This document shows positions 11,279 through 22,768 of a stretch of DNA of 64,000 nt, piece after piece. The translations under genes and the position numbers were made by a program. A model generated the notes under the pieces. It saw only the letters and a program-made list of their open reading frames with translations, was not told where the DNA came from and searched no databases. This DNA is from Mercenaria mercenaria. Its lineage: Eukaryota; Mollusca; Bivalvia; Venerida; Veneridae. The stretch covers positions 1 through 64,000 of the forward strand of contig NW_026461778.1 in assembly GCF_021730395.1 (NCBI RefSeq). The letters are read 5' to 3'. Numbering within the stretch: the stretch's first letter is position 1; every line of letters begins with the position of its first letter.

Positions 11279-14200
11279 GCCATATGCGGGTTTTGGAACG
11301 TTCAGAACTGGAACTGTGATAATCTTTCAGAAAATCATAATTTTAGAGAACAATGTGTAAATGATTGTAATTTTGATATTTTAGGCATTGCAGAAACGCA
11401 TCTAAGGAAAAATGAAGAAATTTGTTTTGATGGTTACACTTTCATTGGTCATAACAGAACTGATTTACATGTTAATGCTAAAAAAGGGTCAGGTGGAGTT
11501 GCTTTTTTAATTAAAAATGAATTTTTAAATGATTTTAATGTTTCAGTACTTGATAAAGATTTTGAGGGAATATTATGGCTAAAATTTACCTGTAAAATGG
11601 TGAATATGACAATTTAATTGTATGTGTTTGTTATTTACCCCCAGAGAATTCTTTTAGACAGGTTGATGGTAATGACTTTTATGAAAATCTTTGCCAGATA
11701 AGTAAATATCATGAGGAAAACGTTGTAATGTTTTTGTGCGGCGATTTTAATAGTAGATGCTCAGATAATTTGGATTTTATACAAGGCATTGATGAACTGC
11801 CGGAGAAAAATGTCGTAGATTTTGGCATTAATCAGTATGGATCACTTTTGACAGAATTTTTAGTTGATGCCAATTTTGCAATTTTAGATGGTCGGAATGC
11901 TATAAGTAATGATGTAACCTTTATTGGGCCACAGGGTGCATCGGTGGTCGATTTTTATCAAATTCTGTATGAAGGTTTACATAAATTTGTTGAGTTTGAA
12001 GTAATGTCTATGTCCAACATTTTAGATAGCTCACTTAGATTTACTCAGCTTTGTACTTCTGTTACACCCGACCATTCAATTCTTAGATGGAATGTTGTTT
12101 TTAAATACCCTGATTGCAGTATGACTCAGGCGAGACCCAACTCTGACATACATTGTACTCGAACTATCTATAATACGAAATCTGTAAGTGATGATTTTAA
12201 GTCTGGTCCTGATTGTCAAAGAAGCGTTTTTCAGACCATAGATCAGCTAGAAAGTGCGGCTATGTCACAGGTGGGTCTTGACGAGGCATATAGTACATTT
12301 GTTGGAATTATGCACAATGAGATGTCAAACAAACTATCACATAAGTCAGTAACCATTAGTTCTAGTAAAAGAGCAACTAAGAAGCATAAAGTCTACAAAC
12401 CTTGGTGGTCTGAACATTTAACTGTTTTATGGAAAAATATGTGTTTAGCTGAAAAGAAATGGCTTAAATGTACAAATGGTAATAGGCGTTCGCTTAAACA
12501 TGTATATGTTACAAAACGTAAAGAATTTGATCGTAGCGTCCAGAGAGCTAAGAGGCAATATGTTTATCAAGCTCAGGCAGAGCTAGAAGCTGCCGTTTCC
12601 AGGGATTCTAGAATTTTTTGGAAAAGCATAGGCAAAATTGGGGTTGGTAATGAAAGATTAAAAAAGATTCCGTTTGAGGTCACACAACCTGATGGGTCCA
12701 TTTCTTCTGATCCTAGTTTTGTTCTTCAAAAATGGGGTTCTGATTTTGAAAAACTTCTCAATCCTCAGGATGCTACGAGCAACTCTAGCTGTTTACCACC
12801 TTTTGATGAGACTGTCCTTGGTGCGTTGGACGGGTTAGATTTCAACAATTTATTCACTATCGAGGAGCTCCGAAAATGCATATTACAGGCAAAGTCTGGA
12901 AAGGCACCTGGTCATGATGAAATACCGAGTGAATTGTTGAAAAACGACCTGGCCTTGGCAATGCTGCACAGTCTCTTTAATAGGTGTTACACCAGTGGAA
13001 CTGTACCTTCAGAGTGGTCTAAAGGTATTATAACACCTATTCCAAAGTCATCTACTTCTGACACTAGGGATCCCCTTTCCTATAGGGGTATCACATTAGC
13101 ACCTTGTATGTACAAGATTTACTGTAGTCTTTTGAATACTAGATTAACACAGGAAAATGTTATATGTGATGAGCAAAATGACTTTTGTAAAGGAAAAAGC
13201 ACTGTTGACCAAGTACAGTCTCTTACAACAATTATAGAAACTCGTAAACTTAAAAGGCTTCCAACTTATGCCGCTTTTATTGATTTCAAGAAGGCGTATG
13301 GCATGTTAGATAGAAATACTTTGTGGAATAAGTTGCAGCATCTTTGAGTGCAGGATAGACTGTTTCATGCCATAATGTCACTGTACAAGGATGTTAAATG
13401 CTGTGTTCGTCTGAACGGCTTTGATACACATTGGTTCGATATAAAGTGCGGCTTGAAGCACGCTTGTCCGCTCTCCCCAATGTTGTTTAACTTGTATATT
13501 AATAATCTAACATCTACAATCAATAATTTAGATAAAGGTATTAGGATAGGAGATACAAAAATAAGTATTTTACTATATGCTGATGATGCTGAGGACTTGC
13601 AGTTCATGTTAAATCAACTGTCAGTTTGGTGTTCTCAAAATAAAATGATGGTAAATTGTGAAAAGTCTAAAATTATACATTTTCGCACAAATGGTACTAC
13701 AGTGTCAGATCATGTTTTCAAAATTGGAACAGATGTATTAGAATATGTACATAGTTATAAATATTTAGGAATTGTACTGAATGAATTCCTTGATTTCCAT
13801 GAGATAGCTAAAACTGTTGCTTTGTCGGCTTCAAGAGCTCTTGGACTGATTATTTCAAAGAGCAAAGCTTTTGGTGGTTTTCACTATTCGACTTTCACAA
13901 GGCTGTATGATAGTATGGTGTGGCCAATTATTAGCTATAGCGCTCCATTGTGGGGGGACAGGTCGTTCTCATGTATCAATGCTGTCCACAATAGGGCCAT
14001 GCGGTACTATCTTGGGGTAGGGAAATATACTCCAAATGCTGCTTTGATTGGGGAGATGGGTTGGAAGCCACTAAACGTTAGACTCTGGGGTTCAGTATTC
14101 AGACAGTACTTTAGAGTTACGAATATGTCAGATGCAAGAAAGAACAAAGTTATATTTTCATGGTCAAAAAATGAAAATATTAGGAATAGTTATTATAGAA

Positions 14201-14780
14201 TGAACAACTGTCTTCAGAATATTAACTGTGTTCATTTGTTGAATCATGTTGATGGAAACTATAAACCTGTAATCAATCTTATTGAAGAAAAATTGTTTAA
14301 TGTTGAAAAAGTGAAATGGAAAGCATTGTTAGATAGAAATACTTCTAAAAGAGGAAATGGTGGTAATAAGCTGAGAACCTATGGAATTTTTAAGTCAGAT
14401 TTTTGTTCAGAGAAATATTTAAAATCCAATATGCCTTTTCATTATCGATCAGCTTTTACAAAATTTAGATGTGGTGTAGCACCATTACGAGTGGAAACCG
14501 GAAGATATGAAAACTTAGAATTAAGGAGAAGATGCTGTTTTAATTGTCATGATGTTTTAGAAGATGAGAAACATTTTTATATAAAAGCCCCTTGTACAAT
14601 GAATGTAGAACTGAACTGATTTCTGCAATAAATAGTATGCCAAATGTTACCTATGACAACTTGTCGGATGACGAAAAACTACTTGTAACATTTAAACATG
14701 ATAAGAATGCATATATTGCTGCCAAAACCTGCTATAAAATTTTATCCGAACGTAGGAAATTTTTATATTCTAGGTCATAA
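11279..14780 (+). pseudogene. LINE ORF2: APE endonuclease + reverse transcriptase (broken)
   Basis: The endonuclease begins in frame immediately after the ORF1 TAG (CGFWNVQNWNC, ILGIAETHL, GSGGVAFLIKN), then after a one-base shift near 11612 continues with CVCYLPPENS and CGDFNSR. The reverse transcriptase runs from GKAPGHDEIPSELLKN through YRGITLAPCMYKIY and palm motif A (IDFKKAY, Asp codon at 13282) to YADD (13576-13587). Damage seen: TGA at 13345-13347, loss of several residues right after YADD (YADDAEDLQ, where the family usually has a hydrophobic strand before the acidic stretch), and a frameshift near 14597 inside the C-terminal Cys/His motif (CCFNCHDVLEDEKHF). It copies element RNA into nuclear DNA when intact; this copy cannot. 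Confidence 0.8.
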
Positions 14781-15592
14781 ATGTACTTCTGTATATATAT
14801 TTTGAATTCTCAGTCTCTTCATAAACTTGCTATATATGATTTGAACACACTATATATATGAATTAGGCTTCTTACAATTTTAGCATTTGTGTACAGTAAT
14901 AAGTGTTGTTTTTAAAAATTGACTTTTAAAGTTAATATAGGGGTTGAGTATCTCTGTTGCTAACAGAGTTATTGACTTTGAAACTTAATACTTATTTACT
15001 GTCAATTTTTGACAAGACAATATTTCTGTTAATATCAAAGATTTTAACGTGAAGCTTGAAATAGTTATTTACTCTCAGGTCTACACTAGTACAAACAATT
15101 CCCATAGCTTAGACTTAAATTCTGACAGGGGTTATGCCCCTTTTTAACTTAGAATTCTTTTTTGTTAGGGTTTTATAAAGTTTTTATTGGCAGGGCTCTA
15201 ATCCAAAGTCAAACACTAACTAATAGTGTTTTTTAAACAGTCATAGAAACGTTTTAAGATTCTTTGATGTGATTTTATGGTATATCATTGGTTTTAATGA
15301 TGATCAGGTTTTTATGGTATAGTATTGTTTTAGTGTCATAATGTACAAATGCCATATGTATAGTCTCATATAAATCATTTATGATTGGTCACATACATGT
15401 TCTTGTGATATTTCGATAATTGTAAATTGTAATGTACATGTAATGTGAATGAGCCTTATATAAAATATTTGAATTGAATTGAATTGAATTGAATATTTAA
15501 AATTATAGAATTTAAGAACAAATTACGTCAACTACATTTTGCCGGACGTATTTTTAACATATGTATGAATTCTAATTTCTAAGGTTACTACT

Positions 15593-15885
15593 TATCCATT
15601 TTGTGGCCCCGTGTTGTTCTGGGACGATCTGTGTATGAAAAAAATTGGAACCACAGCCTTACCCTTGCATGGTCGTAAGAGGCGACTAATAGGGTCTTAA
15701 CACTTGGTTTTGCAGCAACTCTGTGATTCCAGCAGGTATGCAAATTTTGATTCCATACCTCATGTTTTTATTTCGATTTAAATGAGATGTGGAACCAAAA
15801 TTTGTAGTCCTGTTTGGCGCCATATAACCTATACTGTATTGATGCGCCGTAAAACCCAAATAAATAAATAAATATCCATTTTGTG
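15593..15885 (+). mobile_element. SINE with perfect 13-bp target-site duplication
   Basis: TATCCATTTTGTG occurs at 15593-15605 and again at 15873-15885, flanking a SINE body that ends 'GATGCGCCGTAAAACCC' plus AAATAAATAAATAAA. Units A (near 29955) and B (near 53430) have a single uninterrupted TTATYCATTT site here, so this is a clean insertion after the units separated. The perfect duplication suggests it is younger than the unit split. Confidence 0.85.
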
Positions 15886-16174
15886 TACAGTTAGAGACTA
15901 GACATGTAACGAAAATTACAGTTTTAACGCATTGTAGCAGAATTAATTTTATTTGCAGCAAATTACTACAACTGTCACGTTTTCAATATCTTTTCAACTG
16001 TTGTTTATCGCGATTCGGATTCTTCTGTATACATCTTCAAACATAAATTAGTTCTTTCAAGAAGATATTACCACGCTTTTCTTCCTTTTTCAGAGCGTCT
16101 AAACGAAAAGTTCGTGTATAATAATTAAGCGACCATGTTTAAGAAAATTAAACGAGACCTGTTCTTAAATTAAG

Positions 16175-16308
16175 TCCGCCCGCTTAGCTCAGTAGGGAGA
16201 GCGATAGTCTACGGATCGCGAGGACACAGGTTAGGTTAACTGCCCGCCGTTACATGACTGAAACACTGTTGAAAAACGGTGTTAAACCCAAAACAAACAA
16301 ACACAAAA
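16175..16308 (+). repeat. tRNA-derived SINE, internally deleted
   Basis: The head CGCTTAGCTCAGTAGGGAGA is a tRNA-like A box region followed by 'GCGATAGTCTACGGATCGCG'. The B box is missing. The end has the local SINE 3' signature 'CTGTTGAAAAACGGTGTTAA' and an ACAAACAAACA tail. The same tail ends the SINE at 48621-48885. Confidence 0.75.
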
Positions 16309-16700
16309 CTTCAATTGATGTAACTAGTCGTTTAATGGTTGAAGTATTCATACCAAATTCATACTATGTTATACTGGTATATGTAGAATCTAAGCGCAAT
16401 TTATGTAAAATGTTTTAATTGAAGTAAAGACCAACAAATATATTGAACTTTCTCACATTCGAAATTATCTTACTTTATTTATTTGAACTTTGTACGTTGT
16501 GGTTTTGTTTAGTCTACAATTTCAATCGTGACTTTTTATTACAATCATATAAACTTTAAGATTCCATGTAATTGAAACGGTATTTATCCTATTTCTTTTG
16601 TTGTTTTTAAACCGAATTTGATTCAATAATCGTTCAATAACACTCAACGATTTTTTTTCTTACTCATAAATCATCATGAATGTAATTCATAGATTGTATA

Positions 16701-18766
16701 TACAGATGCGCTTCGAAATTAATGGCACAAAATAATATATTTATATAAATTCAAATGTGATATAATACAAGTGCCACCACCGTAATAGTTTAATATGGCA
16801 CTTTAGCCAACCGAAATTATTTATTTTAAATACCTTAAAACAGAAGACTTAAATTTACGACCGTAGTGAGGTTGGCAAAATCACTGCCAACGGTCTTGGA
16901 TTCAATAGTCCATTTATACAAAGTAATTATGGCTTTAAAAAAATTTTGTACCTGAAATCGTTTTATATAATTATAAATATATATATATATATTATTGCTG
17001 AATTATTTAATCGCACAATTTGGCTGTGTTTGCATATAAACAGATATAAAAAAAAACAGTTCAACGACTTCCTACAAATTCAAACGCGTGTAATGGGGAT
17101 TCAACTTACATACCCGCAAGCTAGTTTTTGAGATGTAACGGCATTATGTCTAAGGAATAAATCATTACAGCAGAGTTGGTAGATGGATTCCAAATTTTGT
17201 TAATTAAAGTATAAAGGGCGCCACAGCCACTCTTAACGTGAAATGGTGTCGAATGGGCACATATTTTCCACATACAAATGCTTCTTCGGGTATGCATTCA
17301 AAAGACGAACACAAATGGTGTAGATGATAAATTCAAAATAGGCATTGGTCTATGCCTGGTACTTTTTAATATATTTAATACTTAGTGGTTATAGATTATA
17401 AGAGTTACGTTCGTGATATGATTCCACATCAATTGAAAATTCAAACTGAAATATTGTTTTCGCTGAATGAAGTTTACATTTCCTTGAAACGAATACGGCA
17501 CTAACCTATTTTTTTAATGTATCAGCGTAGTATTCCCTTCTATGTATCGGGCAGCCATTTACAATAAACCTTTTATGTTTTGGAAGTTGCAGATCTTCGA
17601 GGACTGAAATAATTTTCAACACTGACCTGTCTAGATTTGAATCTTTGGTTTGATCGTGCTACACGATAAATTATTGTAGCTATAAACAATGAGCAGCTCT
17701 TAATGCCCTTTTTTTGAAAACCGACGTTTGTTTTACCTTACTGTAGTGTCAATTAAGTGGCATTTTATAGATATAAACAGAAAATAATGATAAATGAAAG
17801 AATGCTCGGGGATTTCGAGGATGGTATCAGCCAATAAGCAACCCATTGTACCGATATATTTGTGTTAGATGCGTGGGTATGTATATAAATAAAAGTGTCT
17901 GTATTATTTATACGATAAACAGCCCTCATACCAAGCAAACCGTATAAAGAGTGACATTTATGTTTGGATATTTTTATTAACCGCGTTTTGTATATAGCTG
18001 TTAACTTTTTAATTTTAAACGTCAGACCATATTAACATTTCGGGCATTTTGACTCATGATTATTTTGTTCATATAATTACTATAAAATCCACCAGTTTAT
18101 TTAAGTCTTGCTTATTGAAAACAAATAAACGTAAACGGCATTATGCTAATATTTGAAAATATCGGACGCAACAACTCTTTATGATAATATGTTGTACTTC
18201 CTGGTACTTCCGGGTGCTCCAAACTACTATCTTAATTTATGTTTCATCAAGAATGGGTCATTGATCTAGGTGAATTACCTTTGACATTTGATTTCCGTAG
18301 CATACAATTTTACTGTCTATTATTATAGAATTTCAAAACGCTTCTATGATTTCACGTTCACTTTAAAAGTACTTATCTGAGGTTTCGGAAACCAAAGGAG
18401 AGCTCAATAATTGGAGATAAGACCACTTTAGAAGAAATGAAACTTCCTCTTTTCGAGAAATTATTAAAAAGAAAGATACCTCTTAGATGAAGAAAATTAC
18501 AAGACATCTATAGCACATTTTCAAGAACAAGTCGGTTAAGGGAACTTGAAAAATAGCCTCGATCACAGGTATATTTAATTGGCTTATAACGACACATGTG
18601 GGTTTGTTTACGTAGTAAAATATTTTTGAAAGTTCATGCAAAAACGGAAAAATTGTAAATCGACAGAGATGCTCTTTTATCCAGAAACAGTTCCCTGCAA
18701 ATATGAACACATTCAACACGAATGTAATGGTTTATGCATTTGATTAAGATATTGATGATAAAGCGT
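16701..18766. other. Unit C noncoding sequence
   Basis: AT-rich, without a gene I can support. A TA microsatellite lies near 16975-16995. The block 17210-17350 matches unit A at 38490-38620 (GGCGYCACARCCGCKCTCTT region). The remainder shows nothing recognisable. Confidence 0.5.
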
Positions 18767-19580
18767 ACAAAAGTTTTAATGAGCTAGACAAACATTAAAT
18801 TAAAATTCGGGTGCTTTAATGAACCACCACGGTAAATACGAACGAACTAATTATAAACACACGGCAAAATAACGAAAAATAATGACCCAGTTCTTACCTT
18901 GTCTAAGTAAACTACTGTATATAAGTGTGATAATGACGATAATTACAGTTTTATCATTATTAACAAAACTTTGGTGGTAAGAAGTACACGTATTAATTGC
19001 ACCTTTTCAAGACTTTGCATTATATCTTTATAGTAAGATTCGGTTCCTTCTATTTCCTTAACGTAATTGAATAAAATAGTAAATGATTTATAAAACGTTA
19101 CCTTATGTCTTCTTTAAAAATTGTACTGGTATTTTTTGAAAAGGGTATTTGATGTAGTACGAAATTTTGACAGATACGAGTTAAAATGCATTACTTTCGG
19201 CAAATTACATCAAACAGCTGACAATAAGACAATTTCTTTTCCCGATTTAAATGTTATTTTGCCAAAAAGTGCAAGTAAAACATTTTAGTTTACAAATGAG
19301 TGTTGGAGGATCAGTTTACAAATAACTTGTAACTAGAGTTTAAGTAAATACGTCACAAACGATTGCGTTTAATCTACCATCCTTAAATCAACATTGTGAA
19401 ATCGCGGTCTGGGTTCCTACATTATGGTAAAATTAGGTTTAAGTCAATTTTATCGAATACGCATTAAGATGTACTATAAATAAACAAAACCTAAATGATA
19501 TAAAGGTGAACAAAAGTTTTAATGAGCTAGACAAACATTAAATTAAGATTCGAGTGCTTTAATGAACCACCACGGTAAAT
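18767..19580. repeat. 71-bp direct repeat flanking 670 bp upstream of an IAP gene
   Basis: 18767-18837 and 19510-19580 are the same 71 bases with two differences (AAATTAAAATTCGGG versus AAATTAAGATTCGAG). The second copy ends about 100 bases before the IAP start codon. The segment between them is not itself duplicated. A local duplication of promoter sequence, or terminal repeats of a small element, are both possible. Confidence 0.8.
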
Positions 19581-19648
19581 GATTTAATTCTTCATTTTAA
19601 AAGTAAACACTTATTTGGTTTGTTTGTGTCGAAATCAGAAAAGGCTTG

Positions 19649-19658
19649 TATATTTCAG
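19649..19658 (+). promoter_or_regulatory. Putative 3' splice site in the 5' UTR of the IAP gene
   Basis: TTGTATATTTCAG precedes the ATG by about 18 bases. The other IAP copies have a TTCAG or CTCAG followed by a purine-rich leader at matching places (AG at 23652-23653, 43272-43273 and 60251-60252). A shared acceptor just upstream of a single coding exon suggests a 5' UTR intron. This is inference without transcripts. Confidence 0.5.
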
Positions 19659-19676
19659 AAAACTGATCAACAGCTT

Positions 19677-20645
19677 ATGGCTGGTACGCCTTCAACACAA
19701 AATGGAAAAAAAGATTTTCAGGACTATTTCCGTAAACATTTAAGACGAAATAAAATCAGACAAAATAATGCAAGTGAAAATGATCTCTCAACAAATCAGC
19801 AAAACACTGCACACAGATACAATGGACAACAATCTCAGTGTGATATTCTTGGAATCTTAATTGATAAACCAAAATACAGACAATATGGGACTCCTGAATC
19901 TAGAATTGCATCATTCGTGAATTGGCCCGAAAGTAAAACACGGGATAAAAATCAACTAGCCGCAGCTGGTTTTGCCTATACGGGCGTGGATGACTCCGTA
20001 AGGTGTTTTTATTGTGGTATTGGTCTAAGAGACTGGCCAGAAGGTGCTTGTCCTTGGGAACAGCATGTTCTGGCGAGTCACGCTTGCGGTCATGTGATTC
20101 AATGTAAAGGTAAAGGATATATTAGAAAAATTCTAGGAGAACACAGTCAAGATTCCGACGAGGAAATTGATGATTCAGATGATGTTGTGGACACCGTGCA
20201 GTTAGCTTTAGCTAGGAACGAGGATGCAGTTAGTGCTGCAAGGGAATTTTATACAGATGAAGTGAACATAAAAAGAGCTATAAAAACGCTAATAAGTAAA
20301 GACTTACAGAGGAATTTTTCAGCAGTTGAACTCGTGAAAACCATACAAGAAATTAAAGAGAGAAGTGTAAAGACAAATCAAACCGAACAATTTCTTGGTG
20401 ATGAAGCGCTAAATGATATTGAAACAGACGGAGACTCTTCAGAATCAGAGGAGGATATTGAAGAAAGTAATAGAAAGTTAAAAGATCCAATAACTTGTAA
20501 AATATGTTTTGATGCAATTGCGTGTATTATTACACTACCCTGTGGACATATGGTTTGTTGCAGTCAATGTATTTCAGCACTCACTAAATGCGCTATTTGT
20601 AGAGCACAAATAAAAGGCACTGTCCGAGCTCGTATGGCCGTATAA
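19677..20645 (+). CDS. BIR-RING inhibitor of apoptosis protein (IAP), copy 1
   Basis: A 322-residue single-exon frame. I chose the ATG at 19677 (MAGTPSTQNG) because the open frame upstream has only non-ATG codons and paralogues begin MAGA/MAGV at the same place. One BIR domain (about 75-142) has zinc ligands C110, C113, H130 and C137 in C-x2-C-x16-H-x6-C spacing. An acidic linker leads to a UBA-like helical stretch (about 171-230), a second Asp/Glu/Ser-rich spacer, and a C3HC4 RING (C274, C277, C289, H291, C295, C298, C305, C308) ending KGTVRARMAV. RING IAPs are ubiquitin ligases restraining caspases or shaping innate immune signalling. The BIR lacks the acidic and tryptophan anchors used by XIAP BIR3 to hold IAP-binding motifs (A124 and A133 instead), so classic Smac-type binding is doubtful. 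Confidence 0.92.
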   Translation: MAGTPSTQNGKKDFQDYFRKHLRRNKIRQNNASENDLSTNQQNTAHRYNGQQSQCDILGILIDKPKYRQYGTPESRIASFVNWPESKTRDKNQLAAAGFAYTGVDDSVRCFYCGIGLRDWPEGACPWEQHVLASHACGHVIQCKGKGYIRKILGEHSQDSDEEIDDSDDVVDTVQLALARNEDAVSAAREFYTDEVNIKRAIKTLISKDLQRNFSAVELVKTIQEIKERSVKTNQTEQFLGDEALNDIETDGDSSESEEDIEESNRKLKDPITCKICFDAIACIITLPCGHMVCCSQCISALTKCAICRAQIKGTVRARMAV

Positions 20646-20910
20646 CATTTTTATACATCATTCATTGACCAATGAAATACCATATGCTGTATTAGTAAGT
20701 GTCCTTTCTTCATCATCATTTCAAGTTTTCAGTTGTTTACCATCGATGAACAATATAACAAATGTACTTATCTTGTACTTTTTTTCTGACTCGAGTAGTA
20801 TATATGAATTAATCAATTCAAACTGACATATTACTATTTACTTATTACATATTTTTATTAAATATATACATCAAAATGGCAGTCTTAATTAATTTGTTAT
20901 TATTAAATTG
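20641..20910 (+). repeat. IAP 3' flank shared with 61800-62060
   Basis: From 'CATTCATTGACCAATGAAAT' onward this flank matches the sequence after the IAP fragment at 61256-61799 almost base for base for about 250 bases, including GACTCGAGTAGTATATATGA. The first 20 bases also follow the gene at 60278-61231. It marks the duplicated unit's 3' end and probably includes the 3' UTR. Confidence 0.8.
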
Positions 20911-22080
20911 CCTCTTTGTAGTAGCTATCTGGACATGTTGAGCTATTTCTAGACCTTTCGTGTCAGCCAGTTTAAACAGTTTCAAAGTATACGCAGATGG
21001 TAACTGCATTACCAGTTTATTCCTTAAATGAGATGAAATACAGTCATTTAGTTAATATACATAAACATGAATAAGAGCAAATAGGGACCACGTTAAAAAG
21101 CTCTACGTTATGATACGGCCAAATTGGTGCGCAAATAAAAAAAATCAAAACAACATACCAACTTTACTCAAGGCAAGTATCAGTAGTCATAAAACAAAAT
21201 AAGACTTACATATAAAATATTTTCTCTTCCTTTAACAGAAGAATGAGTTTTTGTCGATTATAAAAAATACAAATGCGACCATTAAGCTACAGCTCAACAG
21301 TCTTCACTACCTATTTAAATGAAATTCATAACAAAAGTAGCTTATATTTGAAACTGAATAATGGTAATCAGCTCGACAAAACCGTGTCTGACAAATAACA
21401 TAAACTTAGAAAAATACATCAATAGTCTATACTGATTTTCGTGTGTAGTGGGTGGGGTACGGAAAATATACTTTCAGTTAACATCTCAGACAAGTTAAAA
21501 TCGAGAATGACGAGAAATTATATTTTAGGTTAAGATTTATTATAATAATATCAGGAATATCATAAATAATAACAAAAGTGTTGTTTGAAAAATATAGTTT
21601 ACATTATGGCCACAATAGTACCTGTATTCGTGACTTCATAAATTTTCCAGTCGCAGCCTTCAAACGAGATAAATGGGATTTTTCCATACTTTAAACATGT
21701 ATTATCTTTTTGTATCTGTCGCGCCTTTGCATCCTATAATCGCACTGTTGCCTAGGCCAATTTGTAGGGCGAAGTTGCAAAACTACGATGGCCCTAACAG
21801 AACACTGTATTTAAAGCATTAAGATATGACCCATGTAATAGTGTACCTCCTTTTGAAGAGTATTTAATACCTTGACTTAAATTGTTCAGGGGGCATAGGT
21901 TCAAGCCCCACTTGAGCCGATTTTTTCCCTTGTATTCTTTTTATTCTAGTAAGTTTTTACTTTTTTCAAGACATTTTGTTGATTTATTGTACAGAAGTGA
22001 AAAGTTTTCATTTGATAAGCGATTTCTTGCTGTTCAAAGTGAATTTACCTCTGAAACAGAAGGGGACAGAGATAGACATC
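20911..22080. other. Noncoding; tRNA-like remnant at 21880-21912
   Basis: No gene seen. 'GGGGGCATAGGTTCAAGCCC' near 21885 looks like the T arm and B box of a tRNA or SINE head, without the other arms. The rest is AT-rich and featureless to me. Confidence 0.45.
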
Positions 22081-22081
22081 T

Positions 22082-22767
22082 TTAAAGGTGGATAATCAGA
22101 TTTTGGCCATGTAACGGATTTGTTCGAAACTTTAGCATCTGATCATTTACACTCATTTATGTTCACTTAACACTTAATACAAATTAGATTTTCACTGGAG
22201 GTATTTTTAAAATTTCATTTTCCTATCCTGGTTGCCCAACCAAGATAGAGTTATTTTATCATAAGTATAAATTTGATAAACATACTTTGCCTAAGGAAAT
22301 GTATAAATATTAGACATATTGTAATATATTTGTAAAATATTTGCATTAAAAATTATGTATTTAGATGGAATTCATTAGTAACGCAAGTTTGAAAAAATAT
22401 TATTACCTCCCTTTGCCTATCTTGGTTGTGCAACCAAGACAGATTGGAAATAAATGAATTCAGAAGCTACACACAGCTTTTAATCTTGCATTTTGGTTCA
22501 GATTGTTCAATAGTTGATATGTCTATCAAATGCAAATGTTAAACTAGACATTGTATTGAAATAAAAAGAAATACCCAGCTTTTTACATACTTTCATATTA
22601 AAGGGGAGTAATTACAAAATTTTATAAAAATAATAAAATATACATTTCAGATAGGAATCTAACTCTATGTAATCGGTCTTTTTGTTCCTTAAATAATTCT
22701 CTACCAGAATATACAAAAAGTAAAAAATGTCATTAAATGTTGTTTAAATGTGATTGACCACCTTTAA
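22082..22767. mobile_element. MITE with TTAA target duplications (piggyBac/Kolobok type)
   Basis: TTAA at 22082-22085 is followed by AGGTGGATAATCAGATTT. The other end is its inverse, AAATGTGATTGACCACCT, followed by TTAA at 22764-22767. About 15 of 18 end positions pair. TTAA duplications are used by piggyBac and Kolobok elements; the AGG start fits Kolobok's purine-G ends. No coding frame, so non-autonomous. It contains two copies of a 26-base palindrome (22223-22248, 22417-22442). Confidence 0.65.
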
Positions 22768-22768
22768 A

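Larger units (their letters stand above)
9440..15497 (+). mobile_element. APE-type LINE (non-LTR retrotransposon), near full length, inactive
   Basis: A roughly 6-kb element in two-ORF layout: coiled-coil/RRM ORF1, then an endonuclease-reverse transcriptase ORF2, a 0.7-kb 3' UTR and a pentanucleotide tail (GAATT repeats, 15471-15494). Unit C sequence resumes right after the tail, and units A and B have no LINE at the equivalent place (near 29880 and 53340), so it inserted in unit C alone. The 5' end is somewhere between 9430 and 9640; I could not identify a target-site duplication. Clade is uncertain: the short tandem tail suggests the CR1/L2/Rex side of the tree. Confidence 0.85.
1660..20910 (+). 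repeat. Segmental duplication unit C, ending in an IAP gene
   Basis: Blocks here align by eye, in the same order, with units A and B: 1660-1860 with 27370-27530; 3775-3930 with 27835-28010; 9120-9400 with 29600-29790 and 53020-53270; 15500-15600 and 15873-16130 with 29890-30200 and 53345-53670; 16490-16700 with 30340-30560; 17210-17350 with 38490-38620; then the IAP gene. The gaps are filled by inserted mobile elements (3.9-9.0 kb, 9.4-15.5 kb, 15.6-15.9 kb). Similarity is lower than between A and B, so C looks the oldest or fastest-diverged unit. Boundaries are approximate. Confidence 0.65.

Noticed and set aside
19620-19676. N-terminal extension of IAP copy 1 starting at a TTG codon
   Set aside because: No ATG in the extension; paralogues start at the MAG... 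position, and the extension overlaps the putative UTR splice site.
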